A DNA stretch of 64,000 bases. Origin: Prevotella sp. UBA2456 (GTDB taxonomy: Bacteria; Bacteroidota; Bacteroidia; Bacteroidales; Bacteroidaceae). Of the stretch, positions 16,130 to 25,635 are shown in pieces. Numbering within the stretch: the first letter of the stretch is position 1; each line of letters starts with the position of its first letter. The stretch lies in NCBI GenBank assembly GCA_002342415.1, contig DDPY01000009.1:8637-72636 (forward strand). Reading direction: 5' to 3'. The notes below the pieces were generated by a model. The model was not told where the DNA came from. It ran no database searches and saw only the letters and a program-made list of their open reading frames with translations. Position numbers and translations under genes: made by a program.

Positions 16130-19033
16130 TCAGTATCCGAATACTTGCTCGGTGGTGAGGCGATGGATGGGACCAATCTTCTCCAAGGCCTTCATGTCGA
16201 GTTCCTTCTCGTCGCCGAGAATGATGTAGCGATAAGGCTTGTTGGAAATGGTCTGCTTTGAGAAGCGGATGATGTCCTGGAGCGTCAGGTGCTGCACGTC
16301 GCGGTATATCTTCTCGTTCAGGTCGTAGTCAAGACCCAGTTTCTTCATCGAAAGATAGCTGTAGAGTACACTCATCTTCTGCGTGCGCTGCGATGCCAAC
16401 TGCTTGACGACAGCATCCTTGGCAATCTGGAAGGCAGCCTCCGACTGCGGGATGGTGTCGAGAATCTGATGGAACTGACGTACGCAGTCCATCATCTTGT
16501 CGTTCTGGGTAATGATATGTGTAAAGAAGCTTTCGGGCTTACCCTTCTTGGCGGGACGACTATAGTAGGCAGCGGCATTATATGCCAAGCCACGAGCCTC
16601 GCGCAGCTCCTGGAAGACGATGCCGTTCATGCCACCACCATAATACTCGTTGAAGAGTGTGACGGCAGCAGCCTCGTCAGGATTGAACGCACGCCCCTCG
16701 TTGTGGAACATTCGCATGTAGATGTTCTTGGCATCGTAGGGAGCAATCCATATCTCGTTCTGCGGAGTCTCCGTCTCTTGGTATGCCACGCCACGGGGCA
16801 CGGCCTGCAATGTTGCCGGTGTCTGGTGTTCTTTGGCAATGACAGCGGCTAACTCCTGCTCGGTCAGCGGGCCATAATATAATATGGTATGCTCTTTTGC
16901 GCTGAGGTCCTTCAGCAGGTCCAGCAACTGCTGGGCATCAGCACTGCGCAACTGCTGTTCGGTCATGACATCACGACGGGAATTATGAGGGCCATAGACA
17001 CCATACTGATAAAGATAGTTGAAACAGAGGCGCTGGTCTTTCTTGGCATCGTCGCGCTCTTTCAAGATCAAGTCTACATACTGGGTGTAGGACTGCTTGT
17101 CGGCCTTGGCGTGACGCAGCACGTGCTCCAGGAGTGCAAGTGCCTCGTTCATATTCTCGCTCAGTCCTGACAATGAGATATTTATATTGTCGCCATTGAC
17201 ATTGACACTGTAGTTACAAGCCAACTTATAGAACTGCTGCTTGACATCGGCAGCTGTCATCCGGTCGGTACCGACATAGTCCAGATAGGAGGCCGCGATA
17301 TCGTAGCGATTGTCGTCCTGAAGTCCGAAATCATAACGGAAGACAAGGTTGAAGAGCTGGTTGTCCACATTCTGCTTATAGAGAACAGGCAATTGGGCTT
17401 TCGTCTCCGTCACTGTCAAGTCGCGATTGAAGTCGACGAATTGAGGCTGGATGGACTCCACCTTTGCATTCTGGATGTCGCGCACGAACTGGCTGACCAG
17501 GTCGCGGTTGGTGGGTATCGGCGTAATGGCGGGTTTGTCAATCTTCTTCTGCAACGTATCTACGCCTTGCTTCTTGAAGACGGTAGCATAACCATTGGTG
17601 AAGAAGCGGTTGGCAAAGTCGACAACCTGCTGCTTGGTCATCTTGGAGATACGGTTAATCTGACCAGTCTGCTGCTGCCAGGACTTGCCGTTGACAAAGG
17701 CATTCATATGCTGGCGCACACGCCAAATATTGTTATCGAGCGAACGCTGATAGTTCAGTTTCTTGTTGTTGATGACAGAAGGCAGCAGATCGTCAGAGAA
17801 GTTGCCCTTCTTCAGATTATCAATCTCAGCCAACATCAGCGAGCGTACCTCTTCCAACGACTGGCCAGGCTTAGGCATACCCACCAAAAGGAATGTCGAA
17901 TAGTCCTGCTGGGTCTGTACCCCACCCTGTGCGCCCTGCACCTTCATCGGCTGATTCAGATTCAGGTCAAAGATACCAGCCTTGCCATTGCTCAACAGGT
18001 CTTCAATGACGGCCAGCGTGTCGCACTGCAGGTCACTGGCTTTCTTTGCCAGCCATCCCATCCATACCTGGTCGGCCTGCTGCCCTATAATGGTAGTATC
18101 GGCCGGAGCTGTCAGCACACGCTGCTTCGGGAATACAGGCTGTGAGACATCGGCAGCAGGCTTCCAACCGCTGAAGTATCGGTCGATGACAGCGATTGTC
18201 TTGTCCGGATCAAAGTCACCAGCCATACAGACTGCCACATTATTGGGCACATACCACTTACTGAAATAGTTCTTGATATTCGTTATGGACGGATTCTTCA
18301 GATGTTCCTGCGTTCCGATGGTGGTCTGCGTTCCATACGGATGCGTGGGAGTCAGCTTCTTGCCCAGAGCGCTGAATATCTTGTCGCCATCATCCGTCAG
18401 GTACATATTATACTCCTCGTAGACAGCTTCCAGCTCCGTGTGGAAGCCACGAATCACCATGTTCTGGAAGCGGTCGGCCTGAATCTTGGCCCAGTTTTCT
18501 ACCTCATTCGAAGGAATATCCTCCGTATAGCAAGTGACATCATTCGAAGTGAAGGCATTCGTTCCCTGGGCGCCGATAGCCGCCATCAGCTTGTCATACT
18601 CGTTGGGGATGAAATACTGAGCAGCCACTTGCGACACACTGTCTATCTCGTGGTAGGCCTGACGGCGGGCTGCCGGGTCGGTCAGCTTGCGATAGACTTC
18701 GTAGCGACGCTCAATCTGGTCGAGCAAGGGAGCCTCAGCCTCTGGGTTGGTAGTACCGAACTGCCTGGTGCCCTTGAACATCAGATGTTCCAGATAGTGG
18801 GCCAGGCCCGTCGTCTCGGCAGGGTCGTTCTTCGACCCCGTGCGCACGGCAATATAGGTTTGAATACGAGGCTTGTCCTTATTGACAGAAAGGTACACCT
18901 TCAAGCCATTGTCTAACGTGTAGATGCGGGTCTTCGTCAGGTCGCCCTGAACGGTCTCATACTTATAATCTTTCGCCTGAGTACCCAGTACGACAGCAGA
19001 CAGACAGGCCACTAAAATAGCACGTAGTTTCAT
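16130..19033 (-). CDS. M16 family zinc peptidase (two-repeat, pitrilysin-like)
   Basis: This 967-residue exported protease has a signal peptide (residues 1-20, ending GTQAKD). The inverted zinc motif HYLEH (His79, Glu82, His83) is followed by the distal Glu block ELEAVYEEYNM. A second, inactive M16 half spans about residues 500-967, including the GGGMNGIVFQELREARGLAY block. Members degrade peptides in the periplasm or at the surface. It is transcribed alone on the minus strand and has a terminator at 16059. Confidence 0.92.
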   Translation of the reverse strand: MKLRAILVACLSAVVLGTQAKDYKYETVQGDLTKTRIYTLDNGLKVYLSVNKDKPRIQTYIAVRTGSKNDPAETTGLAHYLEHLMFKGTRQFGTTNPEAEAPLLDQIERRYEVYRKLTDPAARRQAYHEIDSVSQVAAQYFIPNEYDKLMAAIGAQGTNAFTSNDVTCYTEDIPSNEVENWAKIQADRFQNMVIRGFHTELEAVYEEYNMYLTDDGDKIFSALGKKLTPTHPYGTQTTIGTQEHLKNPSITNIKNYFSKWYVPNNVAVCMAGDFDPDKTIAVIDRYFSGWKPAADVSQPVFPKQRVLTAPADTTIIGQQADQVWMGWLAKKASDLQCDTLAVIEDLLSNGKAGIFDLNLNQPMKVQGAQGGVQTQQDYSTFLLVGMPKPGQSLEEVRSLMLAEIDNLKKGNFSDDLLPSVINNKKLNYQRSLDNNIWRVRQHMNAFVNGKSWQQQTGQINRISKMTKQQVVDFANRFFTNGYATVFKKQGVDTLQKKIDKPAITPIPTNRDLVSQFVRDIQNAKVESIQPQFVDFNRDLTVTETKAQLPVLYKQNVDNQLFNLVFRYDFGLQDDNRYDIAASYLDYVGTDRMTAADVKQQFYKLACNYSVNVNGDNINISLSGLSENMNEALALLEHVLRHAKADKQSYTQYVDLILKERDDAKKDQRLCFNYLYQYGVYGPHNSRRDVMTEQQLRSADAQQLLDLLKDLSAKEHTILYYGPLTEQELAAVIAKEHQTPATLQAVPRGVAYQETETPQNEIWIAPYDAKNIYMRMFHNEGRAFNPDEAAAVTLFNEYYGGGMNGIVFQELREARGLAYNAAAYYSRPAKKGKPESFFTHIITQNDKMMDCVRQFHQILDTIPQSEAAFQIAKDAVVKQLASQRTQKMSVLYSYLSMKKLGLDYDLNEKIYRDVQHLTLQDIIRFSKQTISNKPYRYIILGDEKELDMKALEKIGPIHRLTTEQVFGY

Positions 19034-19052
19034 TTTTCAATTCTTTAATTCT

Positions 19053-20906
19053 TCAATCTTCATAGTCTATTTCATGATCCAGCTTGGAGATAAATTCGTC
19101 GAATACCTCCTGCTCGACATCACCCATGTCGAACTCCTTCTGGGCATCCTTGCGGATCTCGGCAATCCAGGCACGACGCGCCTTGACGTAGTCCTCGCGA
19201 ATGCGCTGCATAGAGGTCTCGGTCAGCTCGTCGATGCCGTAATAGTCCATGATGAGCTTATAGGTCCATGCCCACTGGTATTCGCGATAGTGGTCGTTGA
19301 TGTCGTTGAAGCGGGCGAGCACCTCGTGGATGCTCTCCAGACTGCCGTTCTTGATGTCGTTGATGAGACGCTGTTCCTCGCTGGCGGGCAGCAACAGTCC
19401 CGACAGGTCTATCCAGTCGCCCTCGCCCGTCTTGCTTGCCGGCTTATTCAGGAATCCGCCTTTGACGGCACGCTTGAGCACGGCACCCATATAGATACGC
19501 AGGGCGATGTCGTAGTACTTGATACCCTTCTTCAGAGAAGAGGCATTGATGATATACTCCTGGAAGTTGTAGCTCGACACGTTCTTTCCGCCAGCCTGAC
19601 GCAGGTTTTCAAGAATGCGCTTGCCCTGCACAATCTCGCCCACAGTGAAGGGCGACAGCCAGTCGAAGTTGATGATGCTCTTGCGCGACGAGGCGGCACG
19701 CTTGTCGCGCTTAGGCCATTTCTTGATGTCGCGATAGAGTCCGACGGTAGTGATATTGCGTCCCGGCACGATATACATCGTCTCGCCGTATGCCAAGAGG
19801 TAGGCAAAGGGCAGACAGCGCATGTCGGGATGGTTCATCAGCTTGCCGAAGCAGACACTGAATGCTCCAATCTTCGCGGGCATCAGCACATAGGCACCCG
19901 AGGCGGTCTTAGAGCCGCGTTCCAGGATTCCGTAGTGCATCGGTCCCATCTTGTAGGCGTGATTGGAGAAATTGGTATTCGATCCGGCATTGTAGAACGA
20001 GAATTCTCCGCCAATCAGCAGCGAACTCTTATGATGTGAAGCCGAGAAGGGACCACAGAAGGCAGCACAGGCCTCACCATTCGCCATATATGAGTTGGCA
20101 AAGAACACAGAGGCCTCAGCAGTGAAGCCGTTGGTAATCTGGCACGCCTCTCCTACAAAGCAGTCCTGCATCTTCACGCTGTTGGTGATGGAGCAACCAT
20201 TAGAGATAATGCTGTTCTCGCAGATGACACCCGTCCCGATATAGACGCTGGCATCTTTAGACGACAGGATGGTACAGTCGCTCAGCCGCGAAGCACCGCT
20301 GATCTCACAGTCGTCCTTGATCACCGTATTGGTAATCTCCTTGGTATTGATAATCTTCACTCCGTTGCCAATGGTGCCCCGCTCGGGCTGTGAGAAGCGT
20401 ATCTCCTCGTTGACGAGCCGCATGATACTGTCCTTCAGTTGCTTGTCACGGAAGTGCTTCACCATAAAGGCTGCCAGCTGAGAGTTCAGGTCGTGGAACA
20501 GCACCACATTGCCGTCACCCATCTCGTTGAGCACCGAGACGAGATGACCCTCGCCATACGTAGCGCCCTCGGTAGTCTCCATCGTACAGATGTTCGAGAT
20601 ATAACAATCGTCACCAATGGTGTAATTGTTGATGAAGTTGCCCACCTTCTCTATCAGGCAGTTGTCGCCCACCGTCACATTGCGCAGGGTGGCATCGTTG
20701 ATGCCTGCACGCTTGGTGAAACCCTTGGTCACCTCTACCTGTTTCTCGAACACTCCCAGCCGGATGTCGCCATAGAACACAACACGATGGAAGCCATAGG
20801 GCGAAAACTCCTCCGCCACCTGTACTTTTTCCCAGTTCTCGGCCCAACAGCTGTTGCTCTCGAGCACATTGATTTCTTCTTGTGTCAGTTGTCTGTAATC
20901 TCTCAT
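19053..20906 (-). CDS. DUF4954 left-handed beta-helix protein
   Basis: This 617-residue cytosolic protein has an N-terminal hexapeptide-repeat (left-handed beta-helix) region (LRNVTVGDNCLIEKVGN, YTIGDDCYISNICTMETT), like nucleotidyl- and acyltransferases, then a charged helical C-terminal part. It matches the Bacteroidota DUF4954 family in start and length. No reaction is established that I know of; a sugar-nucleotide role is only suggested by the fold. It sits 26 bp downstream of hflX on the same strand. Confidence 0.85.
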   Translation of the reverse strand: MRDYRQLTQEEINVLESNSCWAENWEKVQVAEEFSPYGFHRVVFYGDIRLGVFEKQVEVTKGFTKRAGINDATLRNVTVGDNCLIEKVGNFINNYTIGDDCYISNICTMETTEGATYGEGHLVSVLNEMGDGNVVLFHDLNSQLAAFMVKHFRDKQLKDSIMRLVNEEIRFSQPERGTIGNGVKIINTKEITNTVIKDDCEISGASRLSDCTILSSKDASVYIGTGVICENSIISNGCSITNSVKMQDCFVGEACQITNGFTAEASVFFANSYMANGEACAAFCGPFSASHHKSSLLIGGEFSFYNAGSNTNFSNHAYKMGPMHYGILERGSKTASGAYVLMPAKIGAFSVCFGKLMNHPDMRCLPFAYLLAYGETMYIVPGRNITTVGLYRDIKKWPKRDKRAASSRKSIINFDWLSPFTVGEIVQGKRILENLRQAGGKNVSSYNFQEYIINASSLKKGIKYYDIALRIYMGAVLKRAVKGGFLNKPASKTGEGDWIDLSGLLLPASEEQRLINDIKNGSLESIHEVLARFNDINDHYREYQWAWTYKLIMDYYGIDELTETSMQRIREDYVKARRAWIAEIRKDAQKEFDMGDVEQEVFDEFISKLDHEIDYED

Positions 20907-20932
20907 AAGTAATTTATCTTGGGTTGGTCTTT

Positions 20933-22270
20933 TTACTCCTCCACCGGATATAAGAAATCGTTGTACGGATATTTCTGCACATGCAACTCGCGTACCTTTT
21001 TATATAGCACCTCACGCAACTCGTCGATGTTCTCCTTCTGCTTGGCGGAAATGAATAGCGGGGGCACGGGCGTACCTTTCTCATTTCTCGTTTCCAATTT
21101 CTCGTTTACTTTCGCCATCCACGTACGCTTCAGTTCGTCGAGCGAGATATTCTCGCGCGTAGGCTCCGTCAGGTCGTCGGGATCCTGCGGGGTCCAATGG
21201 TAAGCATCTATCTTGTTGAACACCAGCATCGAGGGTTTGTCGGCACAGCCCAGGTCGGCCAGCGTCTTCTCCACCACCTGTATCTGCTCCTCGAAATCGG
21301 GATGCGAGATGTCAACCACATGCACCAGCAGGTCGGCCTCGCGCACCTCGTCGAGCGTCGACTTGAACGAGTCTACGAGGTCGGTAGGCAGCTTGCGGAT
21401 AAAGCCTACCGTATCGGCCAGCAGGAAGGGCAGGTTGTCGATGACCATCTTGCGCACCGTGGTGTCGAGGGTGGCAAAGAGTTTGTTCTCGGCAAACACA
21501 TCGCTCTTCGAAAGCAGGTTCATCATGGTCGACTTGCCCACATTGGTATAGCCCACCAGCGCCACGCGGATCAATCGTCCGCGATTCTTGCGCTGCGTGG
21601 TTTTCTGTTGGTCAATCTCTTGCAAGCGCTGCTTGAGCAGTGTGATGCGGTGCAGGATGATACGGCGGTCCATCTCCAACTGCGTCTCACCGGGGCCACG
21701 AAGTCCCACACTACCCTTTCCGCCTCCAGAGCCGGAGCCGCCGCCCTGTCGTTCCAGGTGGGTCCACAGCCGTTGCAGTCGGGGCAGCATGTAGCGATAC
21801 TGCGCCAGCTCCACCTGTGTCTTGGCCTCTGCCGTCTGGGCACGCATGGCAAAGATGTCGAGGATGAGCGACGTACGGTCCAGTATCTTCACCTTCAGCT
21901 CCTGTTCGATGTTACGGATCTGCTTGGCCGACAGTTCGTCGTCGAAGATGACCATACCCACAGGCTGGGGAGCACGCTGGCCGTCCTCCATCTCGGGCGA
22001 GCCGGCGTCGAGCCAGTCGTAATAGGCATCTTCCTGCTGCTTGACATACTGTTTGATTTCGTCGAGTTTGCCCTTTCCGACATACGTCACTTGACTGGGG
22101 CCTTGCACCTTCTGCGTAAACCGCTTCACGGTGACAGCACCAGCCGTGTCGGCCAGAAACTCCAGCTCATCCAGATATTCCTTGGTTTTCGCCTCGTCCT
22201 GCGACTGGGTGATCAGTCCCACCAGTACGGCAGTCTCGGCCTTGGCCTCTGATATGACAAATTCCTTCAT
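20933..22270 (-). CDS. hflX: ribosome-associated GTPase HflX
   Basis: This is a 445-residue GTPase that splits or rescues stalled ribosomes. It has the HflX N-terminal domain with a glycine-rich linker (GGGSGSGGGKGSVGLRGPGE), G1 GYTNVGKST (about 237-245), G3 DTVGFIRKLP and G4 NKID. Between G4 and the G5 block FISAKQ there is an extra stretch (EKLETRNEKGTPVP) encoded by a heptamer-like repeat at 21077-21113. It lies 10 bp downstream of the carboxyltransferase gene on the same strand. Confidence 0.93.
   Translation of the reverse strand: MKEFVISEAKAETAVLVGLITQSQDEAKTKEYLDELEFLADTAGAVTVKRFTQKVQGPSQVTYVGKGKLDEIKQYVKQQEDAYYDWLDAGSPEMEDGQRAPQPVGMVIFDDELSAKQIRNIEQELKVKILDRTSLILDIFAMRAQTAEAKTQVELAQYRYMLPRLQRLWTHLERQGGGSGSGGGKGSVGLRGPGETQLEMDRRIILHRITLLKQRLQEIDQQKTTQRKNRGRLIRVALVGYTNVGKSTMMNLLSKSDVFAENKLFATLDTTVRKMVIDNLPFLLADTVGFIRKLPTDLVDSFKSTLDEVREADLLVHVVDISHPDFEEQIQVVEKTLADLGCADKPSMLVFNKIDAYHWTPQDPDDLTEPTRENISLDELKRTWMAKVNEKLETRNEKGTPVPPLFISAKQKENIDELREVLYKKVRELHVQKYPYNDFLYPVEE
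21077..21113. repeat. heptamer-like repeat inside hflX
   Basis: TTTCTCAT/TTCTCGT/TTCCAAT/TTCTCGT 7-mers are tandemly arranged in frame. They encode KVNEKLETRNEKG between the G4 and G5 motifs of HflX. Confidence 0.6.
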
Positions 22271-22280
22271 TGCTGCGTCG

Positions 22281-24053
22281 TTATGATTGGCGCTCTATCC
22301 AGCCCAGGTTGTCACCGCGGCGCACCTTGGTGCCCGGCTTGGCTGCTACCTCTACCAACTTGCCGCCCAGACAGGCCTTGATGGGCACAATCTCGCCCCA
22401 AGGAGCCTGAATATAGCAGAAGGTGTCGCCCTCTTTATACTGCTGTCCGACAAAAGGTTCCAGGCAGGGCTCGCAAGCTCCCTCGCCCGAGAATTCGTAG
22501 TACACCTGTCCGGCGATAGGTGCCGTCAGTGCATCAGCCTTGGCATGCTTGAAGGCTGCCAACTCCTCGGCACTCAACTTGGCTCCGAGCTTGGCATCCT
22601 TCTGTTTCTGTAGGTCAGCCAGGAAATTCTTCTTGGCCATTCCGCTCTTGTAGGCGCGATACTGCTCGGGGTGCATCGCCAGTTCGAAGAGTTCCTCGTC
22701 GTCCTGTCCGTAGTCCCAGCCGTTCTCGTCCATCTCCTTGCGAAAGGCAGGCAGGGCATCGTCCAACAGGGTATGCGGGTCCACATCCGTAAACTCGCGA
22801 TTCTGCTTCTTGGCTATCTCTATCAGCTCGGGGGCAATCTCGCCGGGAATCTTGCCGCTCTTGCCTAATATCATTCCCCACATGGCATCGTCCATCATCA
22901 CGTAGCGGCCCTTGCCCTGCTCGATGGTGAGCAGATTCATCAGAGCAATGTTCTTCACATACTGCGAGAAGGGGGTCACCAGTGGTGGGTAGCCCACGCG
23001 AGGCCATACATACTCTACCTCCTGGAACAGCTTCACCAGCATGTCGTCAATCGTCAGCTCGGGCTCGCCTTTCTTCACGCGCAGTTTGTTGATGCTCGAA
23101 TGGATGCCGCCCAGGTCGGCCATCATCGAGCCCATCATGCCGCCAGGCAGTCCGCATCCTAACAACAGGCTCGTCATGTGCTTGTTGGCAGGATTGATGA
23201 AGTAGCCCAACCAGTCGTCAATAAACTCCTGCGTCAGGCTTCGGGCCTGCATATAGGCACTCATATTGATGTCGGCCACCTCGAAACCCTCGTTCTTGAG
23301 CATCGACTGCACCGAGATGATATCGGGATGTACCTTGCCCCACGACAGGGGTTCTATGGCAGTATCGATAATGTCGGCGCCATTGTTGCACACCTCAAGG
23401 ATGGAGGCCATCGACAATCCCGGGCCCGAGTGGCCGTGATACTGTATCAGAATGTCGGGGTGCTTCGTCTTGATGCTCTTCGTCAGCGCTCCTAATAGTG
23501 CCGGCTGTCCGATGCCCGCCATATCTTTCAGACAGATTTCCTCGGCTCCGGCAGCAATCACCTCATCGGCAATGGCACTATAGTAGTCGACGGTATGCAC
23601 GGGCGAAGTGGTGATGCAGAGCGTAGCCTGCGGTATCATGCCGGCCTCCTTGGCCCAGCGGATGGAGGGAATAATGTTGCGCGTATCGTTCAGACCGCAG
23701 AAGATGCGGGGAATGTCTACTCCCTGAGCTTTCTTCACTTTATACATCAGCTGGCGCACATCGTCGGGAACGGGATACATACGCAGGGCATTGAGTCCGC
23801 GGTCCAGCATGTGGGTCTGAATGCCGGCTTCGTTGAAGGGTTTACAGAAGGCGCGTACGGCGCCGTTGGGGTTCTCGCCTGCCAACAGGTTCACCTGTTC
23901 GAAGGCACCGCCATTGGTCTCCACACGACTAAAGCACCCCATATCGATGATGACGGGTGCTATACGCTCTAACTGATCCTTACGAGGCTGGAATTTGCCT
24001 GATGACTGCCACATATCGCGGTAGACCAAACTAAACTGAATTTTCTTTTTCAT
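22281..24053 (-). CDS. carboxyltransferase of the OadA / pyruvate carboxylase B type
   Basis: This is a 590-residue protein. The TIM-barrel carboxyltransferase domain (1-300) keeps likely metal ligands Asp13 (YRDMWQSS), the carbamylated-lysine position Lys176 (ICLKDMAG) and His206/His208 (YHGHSGPG). A conserved carboxylase domain follows (LPGGMMGSMMADL, WPRVGYPPLVTPFSQYV). The C-terminal biotinyl-like domain (about 515-590) lacks the AMKM biotinylation motif: the aligned tip reads YIQAPWGEI. The family moves CO2 between oxaloacetate, pyruvate or methylmalonyl-CoA and biotin. No partner subunits of a Na+ pump lie nearby. Possibly it uses a separate biotin carrier. Confidence 0.8.
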   Translation of the reverse strand: MKKKIQFSLVYRDMWQSSGKFQPRKDQLERIAPVIIDMGCFSRVETNGGAFEQVNLLAGENPNGAVRAFCKPFNEAGIQTHMLDRGLNALRMYPVPDDVRQLMYKVKKAQGVDIPRIFCGLNDTRNIIPSIRWAKEAGMIPQATLCITTSPVHTVDYYSAIADEVIAAGAEEICLKDMAGIGQPALLGALTKSIKTKHPDILIQYHGHSGPGLSMASILEVCNNGADIIDTAIEPLSWGKVHPDIISVQSMLKNEGFEVADINMSAYMQARSLTQEFIDDWLGYFINPANKHMTSLLLGCGLPGGMMGSMMADLGGIHSSINKLRVKKGEPELTIDDMLVKLFQEVEYVWPRVGYPPLVTPFSQYVKNIALMNLLTIEQGKGRYVMMDDAMWGMILGKSGKIPGEIAPELIEIAKKQNREFTDVDPHTLLDDALPAFRKEMDENGWDYGQDDEELFELAMHPEQYRAYKSGMAKKNFLADLQKQKDAKLGAKLSAEELAAFKHAKADALTAPIAGQVYYEFSGEGACEPCLEPFVGQQYKEGDTFCYIQAPWGEIVPIKACLGGKLVEVAAKPGTKVRRGDNLGWIERQS

Positions 24054-24088
24054 CTTGTGTGATAAAGGTATTTAACTAATATATTTTG

Positions 24089-24147
24089 CAAAATTACAAA
24101 TTATTTACGAATAATATGCGAGGAATTTGAATTATTTTGTATCTTTG
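24089..24147. promoter_or_regulatory. divergent -7 elements
   Basis: CAAAATTA (24089-24096) reads TAATTTTG on the minus strand, for the carboxyltransferase. TATCTTTG (24140-24147) is on the plus strand, 22 bases before the lipoprotein ATG. The region is very A/T-rich. Confidence 0.6.
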
Positions 24148-24169
24148 CACCAATTTATTATCATAAGTG

Positions 24170-24868
24170 ATGAAAAAGACCCTCTATATGCTGCTTGCAT
24201 GCAGCCTGTTCATAGCCTGCGGAAAGCGGCCACAGCCCAAGGAAAAGGCAACGGCCATCGGTATCAACAATACGATGCCCGGCGATTCCACCATCTATGG
24301 GCTGGCGTGCGACGGATGCACCGACTCCATACTCGTCCTGCTGCCCTTTGCTGGTGGCGACCCCGACACGTTTGACATCATCCAAGCCTTCGTCAAGCAT
24401 CGCCTCTACGGACGCCCACGCGTGGGTGACAAATTGGCTGTCATCCGCAGCAACGACAGCACACGCGAGGTCCTCAAGACCATCAACATCAGCACCCTGC
24501 GCGGCAACTGGAACTATCAGGTGGTTCCCACCCTGCGACATCGCGACCAGAACATGCCCCCACTGCCCGATAGCATCCGACAGCGCATCATGGCACCGCG
24601 CGAATACGGGCTCACCCTCAAGACAGGCGGCGAGGCGTACAGCCGGGGCTATTATCGCACCACGGGCAACGAAGGCATGAGTCCTGTGGCCTACCCCCAG
24701 GTGAAGCGCTACACCCATTGGTATCTGTGGAACGGGCTCATCATCCTGCAGACCGACTCTGCCAGCCATCAGCAACCCGACACAGCCTCCATCCAACTCT
24801 TGCGCCGCGACTCGCTGGTGCTGCGCTTCAACGATCACGAGCAGGCTTATTACCGCAAGAAAGAGTAG
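24170..24868 (+). CDS. hypothetical lipoprotein
   Basis: I do not recognise a family in this 232-residue protein. The start is taken at ATG 24170 rather than the adjacent GTG at 24167. It has a short signal and lipobox (LFIACGK, Cys about 17). The mature part is beta-rich with Trp/Tyr blocks (YTHWYLWNGLIIL), which could be a lipocalin-like or beta-sandwich fold. The porin-like gene starts 56 bp downstream and is probably co-transcribed. Confidence 0.7.
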   Translation: MKKTLYMLLACSLFIACGKRPQPKEKATAIGINNTMPGDSTIYGLACDGCTDSILVLLPFAGGDPDTFDIIQAFVKHRLYGRPRVGDKLAVIRSNDSTREVLKTINISTLRGNWNYQVVPTLRHRDQNMPPLPDSIRQRIMAPREYGLTLKTGGEAYSRGYYRTTGNEGMSPVAYPQVKRYTHWYLWNGLIILQTDSASHQQPDTASIQLLRRDSLVLRFNDHEQAYYRKKE

Positions 24869-24871
24869 AGA

Positions 24872-24895
24872 GGAGTGGAGAGTTCTTAGACCTGA
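24872..24895. repeat. shared 24-bp block (copy 1)
   Basis: A 24-base block containing GAGAGTTCTTAGACCTGA follows the lipoprotein stop. It matches 54310-54333 at 22 of 24 positions, where it follows the thyA stop. Confidence 0.6.
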
Positions 24896-24924
24896 TTTAA
24901 TTTTTATTATAACAATACAAACAA

Positions 24925-25620
24925 ATGAAAATGAAAAAACTATTTCTTTTCGCCGTCGCCATGATGGCATCGTTGAACATGAACGCCCAGATTGAAGAGG
25001 GCAACTGGTATGTCACGCCTAAACTCGGTGTCGGTATTGCCGATATGACCGGGAATCTGTTTGATATCACGAAGGAAAAAGGCGGCGACTACAACTCCAC
25101 CCTCCATCCTCTCACTGTCTTCACTGCCGGACTGGAGTGGGAGTATGCTTTCACCGATCAGGTGGGTATTGCCTTTGGTGCCTGGTATGCCCGTCAAGGC
25201 AGTAAGACCGATGACAAGCTGTTTCAGGTCACCGTGGACTACTTCAAGGTGCCCGTCATGCTCGAGGTCTATCCCATCGCCAATGTCGGTCTGGCTCTAA
25301 AGGCCGGTATGCAGATCGACTTTGCCGCTCGCAAGCGACTGAAAATCGACGGTGTGGAGTACAATGCCGACTACGACATCGTAGCCTTCCGTAACCGCTG
25401 GGGAAGAGTCATCCCCGTAGCCTACGAGAACGAGCTCTCACGCCAGTTCAACAAGGTCGATGTGTCTATCCCCCTCGCTGTCAGCTACGAGTTCTACAAC
25501 TTCGTCCTCGAAGCTCGCTACAACCTCGGTCTCATCAATGTACAGAAGGACGACCCCGAGAACAGCAAGCACAGGCTCTGGCAGTTCACCTTGGGCTACA
25601 AGATTCCCTTGGGCGACTAA
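24925..25620 (+). CDS. porin-family outer-membrane beta-barrel protein
   Basis: This 231-residue protein has a signal peptide (MKMKKLFLFAVAMMASLNMNAQ) followed by an OmpA-like or porT-like barrel: amphipathic strands, GLEWEYAFTDQVGIAFGAWY and a terminal strand WQFTLGYKIPLGD. The ATG at 24931 is an equally good start. The role is unknown; such barrels are structural or small-solute pores. Its terminator is built into the end of the convergent queF gene. Confidence 0.8.
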   Translation: MKMKKLFLFAVAMMASLNMNAQIEEGNWYVTPKLGVGIADMTGNLFDITKEKGGDYNSTLHPLTVFTAGLEWEYAFTDQVGIAFGAWYARQGSKTDDKLFQVTVDYFKVPVMLEVYPIANVGLALKAGMQIDFAARKRLKIDGVEYNADYDIVAFRNRWGRVIPVAYENELSRQFNKVDVSIPLAVSYEFYNFVLEARYNLGLINVQKDDPENSKHRLWQFTLGYKIPLGD

Positions 25621-25635
25621 TCACGCCAGAAAGCG

